A stretch of DNA of 64,000 nt from Macquaria australasica (taxonomy: Eukaryota > Chordata > Actinopteri > Centrarchiformes > Percichthyidae). Positions 36,601-50,368 of the stretch are shown piece by piece (the first letter of the stretch is position 1; each line of letters starts with the position of its first letter). The notes below the pieces were generated by a model. The model was not told where the DNA came from. It saw only the letters and a program-made list of their open reading frames with translations, and did no database searches. The stretch is from positions 1,605,501 through 1,669,500 of the forward strand of contig SEMN01000041.1 in assembly GCA_005408345.1 (NCBI GenBank), given 5' to 3'. A program made the translations under genes and the position numbers.

Positions 36601-39211
36601 CTTACATGCTCACTTACTGTGTTTAAGAAGTAGACATGGAGAGTTTTTTCCTGCTCTTTGCTGTGGAGACCACTGATCTCTGTATGCTTGGACTCCATTT
36701 GCAAATGCTTTGAATAAGATTTACAGAAAAACAGATCTTTATATTTTGCCTTTATTGATACAGATTTCCACCACAACACAACACACACACACACACACGT
36801 GCATATATACAAACACAAAAGAGGAAAATTCACTACAATCAGTCAGTTTTGACAATTAATCATTTTCATAATAATCAAGGCCTAATGATGGGTGATCATT
36901 TTATAAATTGCCATGTCTTCTGTGTATTGTCATGTCATCACAACCGCCATACACACTCAGGAGTACGACTGCAGCTGACATCCCTCAACATTTATTATAA
37001 TCTAAGAGCCGCCATTTGTAAGTGTGGCTGTCACTCTTTTAACATGGTGGATGCATGTGGAAACTAAATATTTTCTTTAAAATGTTGACCTGATTATTTG
37101 TTTTTCAGTCTGTCTGTGAGCATACATAACAGTTAAATGTTCCCCTTTTAAATTTAGCTGATGAATGGCCATCACTGTGGCGTAAATATATCACTGTTTG
37201 TAGCCAGAGGATTTTTTTCTCTCTCAGAAAAGCTCTACTAGAACTGTAAAGTACATGTTTAAAAGTATTAATGAATCACTATTGCATGTTATCAACTGGC
37301 ACTTGAGTAGCAAAATAGATTGTTGTCATATGAAACGATTGCAGATTGTTACATCAAATAATTGCGAGCCAATTCAGAAAAAAATAACCCTATTATATGG
37401 CCAGACAAATTTGCAGTTTCTAGTGGAAATACATCAAGTAAAGAACATGCTTTTAAAATGCCCTTTCATTTAAGTGCCTGGTGAAATGAATAAACTATAG
37501 ACTCAAAGGGTAAATGTTTTATTTTAGAGTAACTCAAACCTGGCACTGTACACTATACACTCAAGTTATTTTAACCCAGACCTCGAGTTATTCTAGAAAT
37601 CAAGTGGTTGCCAGTGGTAGACCGCTGCACATTATGGAGTAAGTTCATCCAATAAATACATTTTTTGGACTACTTAATAAATCTGACTTTTAATATGTCC
37701 GAGATATTCAAATGCTAGAGAGGAGAAGAATGAGTCATTTAAAAAATAATAATAAAATCAACATTGTTGAGGGCAAGTACAACTTCAATAAGATTTTTTA
37801 ATGACACAACAAGAATGAATGCCATAGGCATAACAAGCACAATGATCCCTGTTGTCTCATCCTTGATAGCTTAGCAGTTCCACTCCAGGCAAGTTAGTTT
37901 ATTGGATTTCATTCAAATTAAAGTTACCTCATCGAGTGTGTGATAATGTCTGTGTGTGGAATTTTATGAGTAGGAGGAAGAAGTGGTGAAGAGTCCGCTC
38001 TGGGTACACTTAACGGTCAAAGGGTTCAGAGACACTAGCTGTAAGATCATCAAACAGGACGAATCAATTAAAACAAACACCTGAAAAATCAACAGGCAGA
38101 CATGAATGGCTCAACCAGCACACAAAGTAAATGACCTAGCAGGAATGTGTGGAAAATTTTCCTTCCCTATATACCGGGGAGGTAATGAGTATATGAGAAA
38201 CAGCTGTTCAGGCAGGTGGTCAATCACAAAGGCAGTCAGGTGTCAGGTGCAACTCAGTGAGGGTGTGTAGTGGACAGGTAGGGCATGACAGGAAAATTAA
38301 ACAATACACACTGTAGGTGCAACCAGACTGAATGTGGTGAGCCATGTGAAGAGAGACACATGTTTGTCCCCTGTGGGTTATCAGAGTGTGTGGTCCAGCT
38401 CCAGTGTCCCTGTAAGCCATGGCGGTGTGACAAGACCCTGAAACCAAAGCAGCTAAAAGGAATCAAACCATCAATAAATTTAGTATTAACACATACTTTT
38501 TTCTACTGTGACATGTCAACATGTCTTCCGTGAAAAAGGCCTATGATCTCTGTGAGATCATGAAGTTGTTCTATTGAATTTATTGGGCACAAACAGTACA
38601 GTGTGTGGCTCTCAGTGTGTAGTTTCTGTTTTCAGTCTTTTGTCCGAACCCAAAGGATGGAGCACAAGAAATGTGTCTTAGAAAGGCAGCCTTCTTTTGC
38701 CTGAATTTGGAGGACATAAGCAGTGTATCCTTCACAGCTCTCAGTATCCCACGATTCATTGTGCACCAGTCACCAGTAAATGTATCACATAATATGGACT
38801 AATGAAAAAGTACTGCTGCAGCAATGGAAACCAGCCATTAACTCTTTAGTTTTTCTTCCTGAGCAGCCTGGATATGTCGTTGCATTACAGATAAACTGAA
38901 GTTATATTGCTGCATTGCCAGTTGTCCACCATTTGCTGAATTAAAAGATCACATCATTGCAAACTATTGTGTTGTACCAGGGTTTATCACTTCTTTGGCC
39001 ATTAAAGGGCAACATCCTATTGATAAAATCAGAAAAATGTGTCTTTACAAGTTTACAGGGATATGCTGTTTTGGCCTCTGTGAAGCTAGACTATCTCATT
39101 TAGGAAGGAGGCCCTGGTATTCATCCCCTTAAATCGGATGCGGCAACAAAGTTGAGACTGATGAAGGGAAATTGGGAGATGGTGCATTGGTGACCATGAC
39201 AGGGACAATAC
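33610..39211. other. Intergenic; nothing beyond simple repeats
   Basis: Long AT-rich stretch with short CA tracts (about 33609-33621, 36777-36798) and homopolymers. The open frames of up to about 96 codons lack homology that I recognise, splice signals or codon structure. No RNA gene was seen. Confidence 0.5.
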
Positions 39212-40935
39212 ATTCAATTCAGTTTTATTTATATAGCGCCATATCATAACAAAGTTATCTCAGGGCACTTTTTCGAATAGAGCAAGTCTAGACCGACTCT
39301 TTATATTTACAGAGACCCAACAGTTCCCACTATGAGCAAGCACTATGCGACAGTGGCAAGGAAAAACTCCCTTTTAACAGGTAGAAACCTCGAGCAGAAC
39401 CAGAACCAGAACCAGGCTCTGGGTGGGCGGTCATCTGCCTCGACCGGTTGGGTTGAAGGGGGAGGGGGAGCGGGAGAGAGAGAGCAGGAGGAAAGAGAAC
39501 ATACAGCAGCACAGTACAGTTCCACATAGGGATGTAAGGCAATAGATATGGTAGTGGAATTGATGTTAACACCAACAGAAACAACACTAAGAGCAACACC
39601 ATAATAGCAACACTAATAACAAGAGCAACAACAGCAATAGCAGCAGCGGGTGCAGAGCAGGAGCACGGGGGCAGCAGGCGGCAGCAACCACAGACCCAGA
39701 CTCAACAGCTCCAGAGGCAGAAACACCTGCAGAAAGCAACAGAAGGGGAGGGAGAGAGAGAGAGAGAGAGAGAGGAGAGAAAGCACACAACTACGGGAAG
39801 AAGTTGAATTAATAACAAGCATTGATGGGATATGAGGGCTTACAGATGGAGAGGAAGAGGAGGAGAAAGGAGCTCAGTGCATCATAGGAAGTCCCCCGGC
39901 AGTCTAGGCCTATAGCAGCATAACTATGGGGGGGCTCAGGGGTCACCTGAGTCAGCCCTACTATAAGCTTTATCAAAGAGGAAAGTCTTAAGCCTACTCT
40001 TAAATGTGAGGAGGTTGTCTGCCTCCCGTACACAAACTGGGATCTGGTTCCACAGGAGAGGAGCTTGATAGCTGAAGGCTCTGGCTCCCATTCTACTTTT
40101 AGAGACTCTAGGAACCACAAGGAACCCTGCATTCTGGGAGCGCAGTGCTCTAGTGGGGGTAATAGGGTACTATGAGCTCTTTAAGATATGATGGTGCCTG
40201 ACCATTTAGGGCTTTGAATGTGAGGAGAAGGATTTTAAATTCTATTCTGGATTTTACAGGGAGCCAGTGTAGAGAAGCCAATATTGGAGAAATATGATCT
40301 CTTTTTCTGGTTCTTGTCAGTAAACGTGCCGCAGCATTCTGAATCAGCTGGAGAGTCTTAAGGGACTTATTGGGGCAGCCTGATAATAGAGAGTTGCAGT
40401 AGTCCAGCCTAGACGTAACAAATGCATGGACTAGTTTTTCTGCATCTTTTTGAGATAGGATGTGCCTGATTTTTGCAATGTTACGTAAATGAAAAAGGCA
40501 GTTCTTGAAGTTTGTTTTATGTGGGAGTTAAAGGACATATCCTGATCAAAGATAACTCCAAGATTCCTTACGGTGTCGCTGGAGGCCAGGGCAATGCCAT
40601 CTAGAGAAACTATATCTTTAGATAATGTGTTTCGAAGGTGTTCGGGGCCAAGTACAATAACTTCGGTTTTGTCTGAGTTTAACATCAGAAAATTGCAGGT
40701 CATCCAGGTTTTTATGTCCTTAAGGCATGCTTGAAGTTTAGCTAATTGATTGGTTTCATCTGGCTTGATCGATAAATATAATTGGGTATCATCTGCATAA
40801 CAATGAAAATTTATGGAGTGCTTCCTAATAATATTGCCTAAAGGAAGCATATACAAGGTAAATAGAATTGGTCCAAGCACAGAACCTATACATGATATAC
40901 TGGTGAGTGATTTGTAGCCAATCGCAGCTCTCATG
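39212..40935 (-). mobile_element. 5'-truncated L2-type LINE retrotransposon relic
   Basis: On the minus strand, 40934-40431 encodes the core of a reverse transcriptase: GSVLGPILFTLYMLPLG, then FHCYADDTQLYL with the catalytic YADD, then NSDKTEVIVLGPE and NLGVIFDQDMSF. After a frameshift near 40435 the frame resumes with KLVHAFVTSRLDYCNSLL, LIQNAAARLLT and LHWLPVKSRIEFKILLLTFK, the end of L2/Maui-type ORF2. The 3' UTR includes an (AG)n tract at 39752-39774. The element ends in GGCGCTATATAAATAAAACT and TGAATTGAAT, the fish L2 tail. The endonuclease and the start of the reverse transcriptase are missing, and a small deletion interrupts the GVPQGSVLG motif. Not functional. Confidence 0.92.
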
Positions 40936-43900
40936 TTACAGTTTTAACAAACAACCACAGTAATCTGCAAATTCAGTCAGTCTTTGAAGAAACCTCAAAT
41001 GAAAAAGATTTTTATGTGTTTTTAAAAAGTGAATCATTCTCAAGACAGCTGTTTGTTTACACTGATCACTGGCCAATGCGGCTACAGCATCTTTGACACA
41101 GGGGAAACGCTTTGATGTTGGAAAAGCTCAATACTTTGATGGCAGAATCTGCAGGAAACATTCAATATTTCTCTCATTCTATGTCACACAGACAGTGATA
41201 GTATTTCAGTAAGATCATTGTACAGTTAACGTGTACAAAAATCATATTTTAAATCCTTCAATCATTCCGCTAGTCATTTTTTAAATTTTTAGCTGGATGT
41301 AATACCTGCTGTCAGTGGGGATTCAGCTTGAACTAAAAGACCATCATCTGCTTCAAACTACCTTTTACTCAAATCCATTTTCCAGAATTAAATTCAGCTA
41401 TATTTTACACTTGTGATATTGCCGGCAGTATCAAGAAGGTAAACTATTTGTCATGATTATGGATCTGTGCAGTGCTGCCTTTGGGTATAGAGCCACACTC
41501 CACAGTGTGTGTGTGTGTGTGTATGTGTGTGTTAGAGGATGACCTAAGGGCTCTCGAGACCTGGTGTGATTTAAAAAGACGGGGATGGGAATAGACACAG
41601 TTGCTCTCTCACTCTCTTCCCATCTTCCATTGATCAGCGGCTTGCTCAAAGGCCGAGGAGAGAACATGTTAATCGACTCCTTAGTTGCTGAGAAACAACC
41701 TCCCCCATTCCCAAGCTTTTGGAGAACATTTAGAAGCCCGATACCGCTATTGAACAGCGGCCATCATTGAGATTCCACCACCTCTACTAAAAGAAAGGAT
41801 CTTCTTCCTGCTGCCCATATCACTGCTCCTCACACCCCGTACAATGCATAACACCGTACCATTTGCATTTAGATCACCCTTTTTTTCTTACATTGCACAT
41901 TGTGTGTCGGGAACCGAGTCGATACTGCGGTGGGCTCCTAAGGAGAATGGATGGAGGTGGTAATGAAGGCGAACCACCAACACAAACACGCCGCCCGGCC
42001 GTTCCTCTGCCCGGCGCCGTGCAGCACCTGGAGTCGTTAGTTTTAATTAGCGGAGGGGAGTGATAGGAGCTCCTCTCCCCTCCCACCCACCCATCCCCTC
42101 TGGTGGAGAGCAGCTGAATACTGATGCTCCCTCATGCTACTGCATATTTTTCCTTTTCTTTTATTATTAGTATTTAATTAATACAACAGACCCAAAACGA
42201 CTCATTCTACCACAACGATTACATACACTTACGTTAAATCAAAAGAGAGTGTTTGTTTGGATGGAGGAAGAAATAATCAGGTAAAGTAGCTGTTTTTTTC
42301 CTATTCTGGTGCCAATTGCTGTGATACAAAAGTAGTTTTGAATATACAGCACTTTGTAGTGTGAGGCCTTTGTAGAAATCTGTGTTGGCTGTAAGAGAGA
42401 AAAAATGTCAGTTGAGCGAGAATGACTTATGGTTTATCAAGTGGGCAGCTCTTCACAGATATTTCATGGAATTAACCTCCTGACAGTTGCAGAAAGTTGA
42501 GCAGTAGATCTGAGCATCCTTAAACATCGCCTCCCCTCTCTGACCCTGCTCTCAACACTGATAAGACCTGTAGTCACCTACACTGCCCTGACACTCCGCC
42601 CACACACATCACAGACGCCTTGCTAGCTGAAGTAGAGAAAAAGCAAGTGCACTGTCCTCTAAATTCAGGCTATAGCATGAGATTAGCCAGTAGGCACCGA
42701 TAAAGTCTTGTGATATTTCAGAAAACAGTGCTGCAAATCTCCTGTTTGTCTAATATTACTGTTCCTATGATGGCTCCTCCAAGCTTTATCTATTTCATTC
42801 TTATTCAAAGCTGCATTTGGAGGATTTGGTTCCTGATAGAATCGCTCCGCTCAACCCCCCCCCCCCTCTTCTCTACTGAGGCATATTCCATGATTTACAT
42901 TACCTATCAAATCTTTCAGTCGCTTTCTGTCAAATACTCAACACAGCCTTCCAGCCTACTGGAATAGCTTAGGCTCCACCTCATCCTCACAATGCATGTA
43001 TGCCAAACCGAGCGGGTGGAGGGTGGGGGGCATCTGCAGAGGTTTTGATGGACTTATTCTGAAAAATAAGTCCTGTGTTCTGGAAACCTGTAACACTCTG
43101 GCAGTCCCATTGGTATGTAAAGTCCTATCTTGGTTCAGACATGTGGAACTTTTTTTCATTTTCTAAGTCCCAGCCACAATCTGGAAATGTATACAGTGTA
43201 CAAATGAATTGCAAAACTATTGTATGCTCCCATTTCCAGCCTGCATTGGGATATGAGGCGACCTATGTGGGTAAAGTAATGCATCTGAAGTGAAGCATAG
43301 CCATTGGGCCAGCTTCGGACACACTTTGCTTTAGCAAAACAGAATTTACCCCTAGGCAATATTTTCTCTTGGATTGTGACCATATACACACCTATGCACA
43401 CACCAGCATGTGCATACTGTACACACTTACATCACACAGCATCCTTTAAATATCTCCCAAAACCTGTAAAAGATTGTGTCCCCTTACATGCAATATTGCA
43501 CATAGCCATGTGTTGTAATCTGCATAAATCATGTCAGTGTTACTCAGACTTATATTACCCTTGGGAGGGCTATGTGTTTGAGTGCTGCGCAGTACTCCCT
43601 GGTCCACGTTGATTATATCAAACAATATGCAGCGCAACTGGAATACATAAGGAAAGTGGGCACATCTCCCTCCATGGCTGAACTGTGCAAGAAGCCACTT
43701 TATCTCAGGGCTCAGTTTAATACGCCAGACTTCGGAGGAGCCACCCTGGGGTGGATAGATAGGGCTTGTCATTGTTTTACTGGCTCACACTCCACTATGG
43801 AGCTGTATAGGCTCCCCTGTGTGCCTCTAGTCAATGTAACGGTGCTACAAAATCATACAGCATGGATTTGTCATTCCAGCTTTCACACACGTTCCATCAC

Positions 43901-46113
43901 TTACCAGCCAATGAGTGCTGAGACGCTAAAGTGGATGTCGTTTAGTATTGCTGCATAAATGTAACTGTTTCAGATCACTGTGATAGATAAAAAAAAAAAG
44001 ATAGAGGTTCTCTGCCCTACCCCTAAGAGACTCTTTGTCAATTGGTGCATGTTAATACTCTATTGTAAAGACTTATATAGAATCATACCTGTAGCAAAGG
44101 ATCATATTGTAAAACTGTGAGAGCGTGTCCAGAGTTGAGTAGTCAAATTAGTCCTGCATTTATGTAACAAACTAATACATGGAATATACAATGCTGTGAG
44201 GTCATGCCTCACTGCATTTTCATGTAATACTATAATGCCTTAGATGACTTACTTAATCTGTTCTCGTTCTCTAAAGGTCTTTCTCTGTCTCTCCCACAGC
44301 CTTCATTCACATCCATCACCGTGAATGGCCGGTGGCCTGAAACAAGCCTGCCCTCGTATAATGGATGGTTCCGATTAGCCGCCTCTGTGTATTTGCTCGA
44401 TAGAGGCACGGCGAGTTGAGCGCTGTGAGGCTGGTGATTTGTAAGGTCTCGTGTGGCAGTACAGTGGGGACGGATATTAGCAGGCCGTTTGGTGTCCCGG
44501 GAGAGCTATGTATCCTGCTGATGCCATCACATCTGTAGGCAAATGTGCGCGCGTGTCTACTCCTCTCCCGTCTCCAATGGCACGGCTCTTGCACAAATAA
44601 CTTCCTCCCGGACTTAAAAATGAGCTTTGGGTTGCACCATCCATCGATCTGGCGTTCCTCCTCCCTCTCCCCTCCCCCACTGTTGGCAAGGTCAGGCACT
44701 CCACTTCATATTCTTCAGCTTGCTTCCCCGTTACATAAACTGCCCTATGGTATTTTCTTTTGGTGAAAATGCAATTTCATTTCATTTCAGTTCAGATAGT
44801 GCCAAGAAAGTCTGGATAAGTATTAAAGAAAGAAAAACAAAACATGATGGGGAGTTTCTCTCAAAAGCAGCTAAAGCGGAAAAAAAGGAAATTGTTTTAT
44901 CTGAAAATAGGTCAGTAAACAAGAAGAAGACGCATGAATATATTTTGGTAAATAGTACATGTGCTGACTTGTGGCCAGCTGAATATCTGCGTAACTCATC
45001 TCTCGTGGTGCAGACTCTCCAAGGATGCTCCAGACCAAAGCATTATGGGAGAGGAGGAAAGTGCATTTGAAGCTACTGCTGGAGGAAAATCATCCTTAAT
45101 TAAAAAAACCCTTGTCTGGTTTCTCTGCTGCGCTGTGCTCTCATATGCATACGCCTCCCAAATTCCTTACATCCTCTTATGTAATTCTGAACTGATTCCC
45201 TAAGAGAAGGCCTTAGAGGGATTTTCTAAGCACCTCTTGAAAGCAACACGTTAATGATAACAACACAGCACATTATTTGTTTTTCATGTCACCTTGGAGG
45301 GATTTCAAGGAAGGTGTTTCTGTTTGTTCCCTGAGCAGCTACTGTAGCTTAATCCATGCTTTGTTGTATGCATCGTGTGTGAGTGCATGTGTGTGTGTGT
45401 GATGACTCAGCACTTTCATGACAATTACAATGATCAATAAACTTGTTAGAACAGCTGTCTTGTCATCCCCAGCCCTGAGGGGAAGGTTCTCATCAAAAAA
45501 CGATCACACAGACCCCACACGGGGGGCAAAGGCCTCCAAAAGGTTCCTCTTCTCTCCTCTGGGTAGACATCGGGTGAAGACGCCGACTTGAAGAGGAGTT
45601 ACTTATTAGACACACACACGCAGCATCTCCCCATCCTGCTGATTCAGCTCTCTAGTGGAGCTCCAGAGCATAAATCAGCAAACCCGGGCTTCATTCCTCA
45701 AACATCCATCCACCCATCCCTGCTCCTGGCTCTCGGAGGGGGTGCAGTATGTGTATGTCCTCTGTTGTAACCAAATGCCCCACCCACACCCATGCTTTTC
45801 CAAGGCGATTGCATTCCTGGAGCCAAACCCTGCCGGGGGGGGGGGGGTCCCCCTGGTCCTTGAATGTGACTTCCCCTCGAAAAACACCCCATCTGTGCTT
45901 GCCACTGCATGACAAGCTAAATGGAGAGGAACAGAGTTTTGGGAAGGGGAGCAGAGATACACCCAGCTGTTCCCCCAGTCAGAGGAATACTGCCAATCCT
46001 GGCTCCAGTTAGTCTACCTTGTTAATCCACTGCCATCACACCTATCCTCCAAGTGCCAATCCACCATAGCTCACTTCACATCCTGGATGACTCCTCTTTC
46101 AGCCAATCACGGG
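40936..46113. other. Intergenic, partly GC-richer; possible non-coding conserved blocks
   Basis: Contains a short (GT)n near 41503-41530, a C run near 42857-42867 and a G run at about 45834-45847. Two stretches stand out as complex and relatively GC-rich: about 41930-42100 (with TTTTAATTAGCGG) and 44290-44600. Open frames there (up to 147 codons) lack family resemblance or splice sites of quality. No gene is supported. Confidence 0.4.
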
Positions 46114-46680
46114 CAGGGGCGAGGCCAGAGGGGTGGCCTGGGGTGGCACTGGCCACTGCTGGAATCTGGTGCCCCCCTGTCAGAGTCAGAAGGTCATAGG
46201 TAGTTGGCTTGTTAGTATTATGGATGGATTATTAAACGGGCCTACTGGGAACAGGAATGAACTCTGGACCAGGAAAGTCAATCAAACGACCACAAGAGAA
46301 ATGCACAACTACCACAAAAAGACGCAAAATTACGCAAAATGACCACAAAGAGAAACAAAATGACCAGAAAGACACAAAGAGACTACAAATGACGTGGCTG
46401 CTGTGGGCTATTGGAGCTACAAATAGCTGCTATTTATTGATGTCATTTCATATTAGAGTAGTAAAAGTTGTTATGGCATGCATGTATTACACTAAATAAA
46501 TAAGTGAATACATGATACACTTCATTATTGACAAGAACCAGGGCTTTAAATTTGAGTTGTAACACATTTTTACTCATTTTACAAAGGTGGTTCTTTGAAT
46601 CTGTGCCCCAGTCTGCCCCCCATGACGCCCCTATCCCCAGTCTGTCCCTCCCCATCCAAAAGTTTCTATACCCGCCCCTG
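46114..46680. mobile_element. Non-autonomous hAT-type DNA transposon with 8-bp target duplication
   Basis: The left end is CAGGGGCGAGG and the right end, reverse complemented, is CAGGGGCGGGT: 8 identical terminal bases. It is flanked by a perfect 8-bp direct repeat, ATCACGGG, at 46106-46113 and 46681-46688. Eight-base duplications and CAGRGGCG-like ends are hallmarks of the hAT superfamily. The 567-bp interior is non-coding and includes a minisatellite-like ACCACAAAGAGAAA / GACCAGAAAGACAC tract (about 46290-46395) that I know from percomorph repeats. Confidence 0.85.
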
Positions 46681-46688
46681 ATCACGGG

Positions 46689-48978
46689 CTGTACTGAAGC
46701 TGTCAAGGCCAAAACTAAAACACTGACTAACTCTATGAGGAAAAAACCGCCATGCTCAGAGAGCCTTTTCATTTTCCCATCTCCTCCAGAAACAGTTTGT
46801 GGTACGATAAGGTCCCTGGGGGGAACTGGTATAAAAACCCACTTCCTGCTCCTCCTGTTTTATGCTCTCCATTATTCTAGCAGGGCTGATAAAGTATCGA
46901 CTTCTGAGCTTGTAAACCATTATGACCTTTAGCTGTTTTTCTGTAGACTATCATGGCGAGACATAACAAAGCTACTGACAATTTACCAGTGACTATTTAC
47001 TTGCAAGAGAATTATAAAATAGGCGTTAGTAACACCGAATGATTTCATACGTAATTATGTTTAATTATAATACTGAACATAGCATCAGTTACTGATCAAA
47101 CTTTCATTTTAGTGTTTTCTTTTGAATTTAAGATTTTTTTAAAAATTGAGAAAGCTCAGCCAGAATGGGAGAGCAGTAAATGGATTCCTAACCATCCAAG
47201 TTCTTTTTGAAATCTAATTCATCAATGAATCATAAAGGACAGTATTATGAGTCTGAGCCTCTTTATTCTGTCCCATCCTGGGTGCTTGGGGTGCTTTTAT
47301 AGAAGACTTTATTTCTCAAATGTAATATCTCTTTCTTCTCTGCCTTCTGAGCCTCCCTTAAAACATAAATCCACTCCAGACTATAGCGTGCTCCGCAGTC
47401 CGCAACGATTCCGCCGTCTCGCAGATTAAGGCAGAGTGATCCAAACAACTTGGCAACACTCTCCCTGACACTGCACTGATTTGCAAACTGATTACCATGT
47501 AAGAAGAAAAAAACACAGCGGTGGATCTGAAAAGGTGTCAGGTTTTTTTCCCCGTTTTTTTTCTAAAAAAAGGAGCAAACAACACAGAAAGTGGGGAAGA
47601 GGCAGAAGCCAGCAGAGGAGGGGAGAGGAAGAAGAAACGGAGGAGGGCAGGAGTGGAAAGGACAGAAGGGAAAAAAGAAGGCTACAATAGCATTGATTGT
47701 GATGGTGCATCTCACAAGATGGGGAGAAAATGGGGAGTGATAGAAGAAGAAGGGCTCTTAAACAAGCTAAAAATAAAATGGGGAGGGAGGAGGGAAGGGA
47801 GGATGAGAGAGCTTCAACACCCCCATCCCTCCAAAAAAGTATAAAGCTAAGCGGATATGAATTGTTTGTATGTGTAGTGTGGAGGCGAGGACTCCGTAAA
47901 CAAGAAGTATAGGTACACGTGGGTGAGACAAGGTCAAAGGCATAAAGGCATCAACAACAGAGGAGCAACACTGCCAAAAATAAATGTCATGGAAAAGACT
48001 GTGATCCCATGTTGCTGTGGGGGAGTCTAACGTCTCTCTATGTGTGTGTGTGTTTGTGTGCTCAACCATAAGCCTGCAGCCGGCCTCTCGATATGGGACC
48101 GGGCCACAGTCCAGAGAGCTCAGGTAATTTGACGGATCGTGCCACTCAGGCCGGTGATGCTTGCAGCCCTCCCTTGCTAGGGATTGTTTCCCCAAGCTTG
48201 TTTGGCCAGGCTGGCGTGCCGACATAAGATGAATAGCGGCTCCTTCTCCCAGCCTGCCTGCGCCTGATCCGTCCTCGCTGCTCCAAGGTCAGCCAGCCAC
48301 AGAGTTGTGGAGAATGGGAATGTAGGATTGGGAGGGCTGGCTGGCTGGAGGAGAGGGGAAAGAGAGGTGGACAGGGGCAGAGGTGGGAGGAAAGTATGTG
48401 TGTGTGTGAGAGAGAGAAGACAGATGTCAGGGAGTCTACAAGCAAAGTACATGACTTGGGTCTGAGCAGGTCTGCGTGTGCCCTCTGTGTGTCCTGTGTG
48501 TTTCCAGTGTGTGTCTGTGTGTGTTTTTGTGTGTGCCAAGGAATAAAAGAAGTGAGAAATACACCAAACGTCATCAGCATCCTGCCGAGACGGAGCCTGC
48601 CAACATGCAGTTTGCTTGGCTCACCTGCAGTTAAGTGCGTTGGTCTCACTTTGGTTTCCACATGAAATGAAACCAGAGCCAGCTTCCTGTGTTTACCCAA
48701 CTCTCCTGAAGAGAAATCATTATCAACCTTGATGGATAACTTAAAGGGAGAGATCTACTGTATATACTGAATGTGTTTGCCTGTGTACGCATGTGTTCTT
48801 TTGCTTCTACCAACAGATTCGATTTCAAAACATTTTTGCCAGACAGAACGTTGATATTGGACGACTCAGCATAAGCCGAGATTATGTTCATGGCAACTCT
48901 GCCGACTATAAATTATGTTTATACACTACTATTTGTTTTAGGAAAAGATTGTAGTTTCTGGTAAATATTAGTAAAACG
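46689..48978. other. Intergenic; nothing named
   Basis: Purine-rich tract at about 47500-47700, GT tracts at 48040-48060 and 48390-48535. The purine-rich part produces the long charged open frames here (for example 47521-47844), which are composition artefacts. The block 48095-48300 is complex and could be regulatory. Confidence 0.4.
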
Positions 48979-49360
48979 CATCCTGTCTCGAGCCTTTCCC
49001 TAACCTTAACCAAGTGCTGTCAGTGCCTAAACATAACCATAAAAACATTAATCAAGCTTTAGTTGCTACAAGCGGATATTTGACTGCACCAATCTGTCTA
49101 TGTTCAAGAAGTAACTCAAAACTCACATTTTTAGAACTGATTTTAATGATTTAATTGATTTCATGTCCTGCGTTACCTTGTGCCTTAAATGTGTTTTTAG
49201 TTATGTAGGATCTTTTGTTAACCTGTTATGTAAAGTGTCTTTGAGTATCTTGAAAAGTGCTCTATAAATAAAATGAATTATTATTATGGCAAACTAATGT
49301 GTGGTTAAGGTTAGGTGACTTAAACCTATGGTTAAGGTTAGGGAAAGATTCGTCTGACTC
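48979..49360. repeat. Inverted-repeat element with TTAAGGTTAGGG arms surrounding the L2 tail
   Basis: The left arm has CTTTCCCTAACCTTAACCA (about 48993-49011). The right arm has the complement TGGTTAAGGTTAGGGAAAG (about 49330-49348). The L2 fragment lies between them. This looks like the L2 tail sitting inside a MITE-like or palindromic element, but the outer ends were not defined. Confidence 0.5.
49107..49283 (+). mobile_element. L2 LINE 3' end fragment
   Basis: The plus-strand frame LKTHIFRTDF matches the C-terminus of L2 ORF2 (LKTHLFRLAF type). It is followed by a short 3' UTR that ends AAAAGTGCTCTATAAATAAA and ATGAATTATTATTATG, the standard L2 tail. Only the last 180 bases or so are present. 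It is a second LINE insertion, opposite in orientation to that at 39212-40935. Confidence 0.8.
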
Positions 49361-50329
49361 ACAAGTGCTGCCCAAGACGACTGTTACTGGTTTAAAGAAA
49401 TATAAACAAGCCAGAGTGATGCCCAGAATGATGATGAGTTCAGCCAGACCTTTCTCCAGAGCTGGCACAGCGCTATAATGTCTAAAAAGTGTGGAGATGG
49501 GTCTGGCTATGTAAGACTAGGGAAGGATTATGGTTATAGTTTAAAAGAGAAAAAAAAACCCCAACAACTCAAACTCTGGTCTCTGGAAGGTCTGACACTT
49601 TACCGATCCAACAAACTGACCTCCGCATTCTTACTTTCCGCCTTGCAACATAAAAATTAATCCAAAGTAATTCCTACTGATATGGGGCTATTCCAAACTG
49701 AGGTTATTTTAGTTGCTCCTCACTTCAGCGTGAGCATTCATCCTTTTTAGAAAGAGGATTTGGGTTTGGATGATATAGGTTAGGACTTAGATCTGAAGAT
49801 AAAGGAAAAAGCCAAAGCTTTCAAACACTTTGGATCTGTTAAAACTGTTCAATTCTGCCTTACTCAGTCGCTAGCATTGTTATTCTCTTTTCTGCATCAC
49901 TTGTGGCTTAAACCGTCCTCATATGATCTTCTAAAACTATGACTGGACTTTCCACTTTGTGGCTAGAGCCACCTTATGCCTTGCCTGCAGCTGGGGTAGG
50001 AGGACCAGACGTGACTCGCAGTGTGAGAGACTTGGGAGACGTATGGCTTACAAGGTTTGGTTTTTGTTCGGAATCAAAGAGCAAGGGCTTCTCTCTAGGC
50101 ATAAAAGAGGAAGATATACCATTTTTCCCACCAACACATAGCTTTAATAAACCGGAATGCAATGCAGTCTCTCAGTAAGGAGGCCATTTTTGATGTGTAG
50201 TGGCGTCTTTGTTTTCCTCTGATACCTGACATCAAATCTTTTTTTTTTCTAGATTGTGATAAACTTGCTTTTGGCTATCGCTGTTACTCTCTACACCCAC
50301 ATGTTAAAGTGTGTGTGTTTGTGTACAGT

Positions 50330-50368
<39 letters not shown>

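Noticed and set aside
39330..39835. Leu/Ser-rich frames on both strands near 39.3-39.8 kb
   Set aside because: They lie in the 3' UTR of the L2 LINE and in its (AG)n and (CTG)-like tracts.
44316..45070. 127- and 147-codon frames on opposite strands
   Set aside because: No recognisable domain, no convincing splice sites and no codon bias; treated as possible regulatory DNA instead.
47481..48700. Charged or His/Thr-rich frames near purine-rich and GT-rich tracts
   Set aside because: Composition artefacts on both strands; no start context, splice structure or family resemblance.
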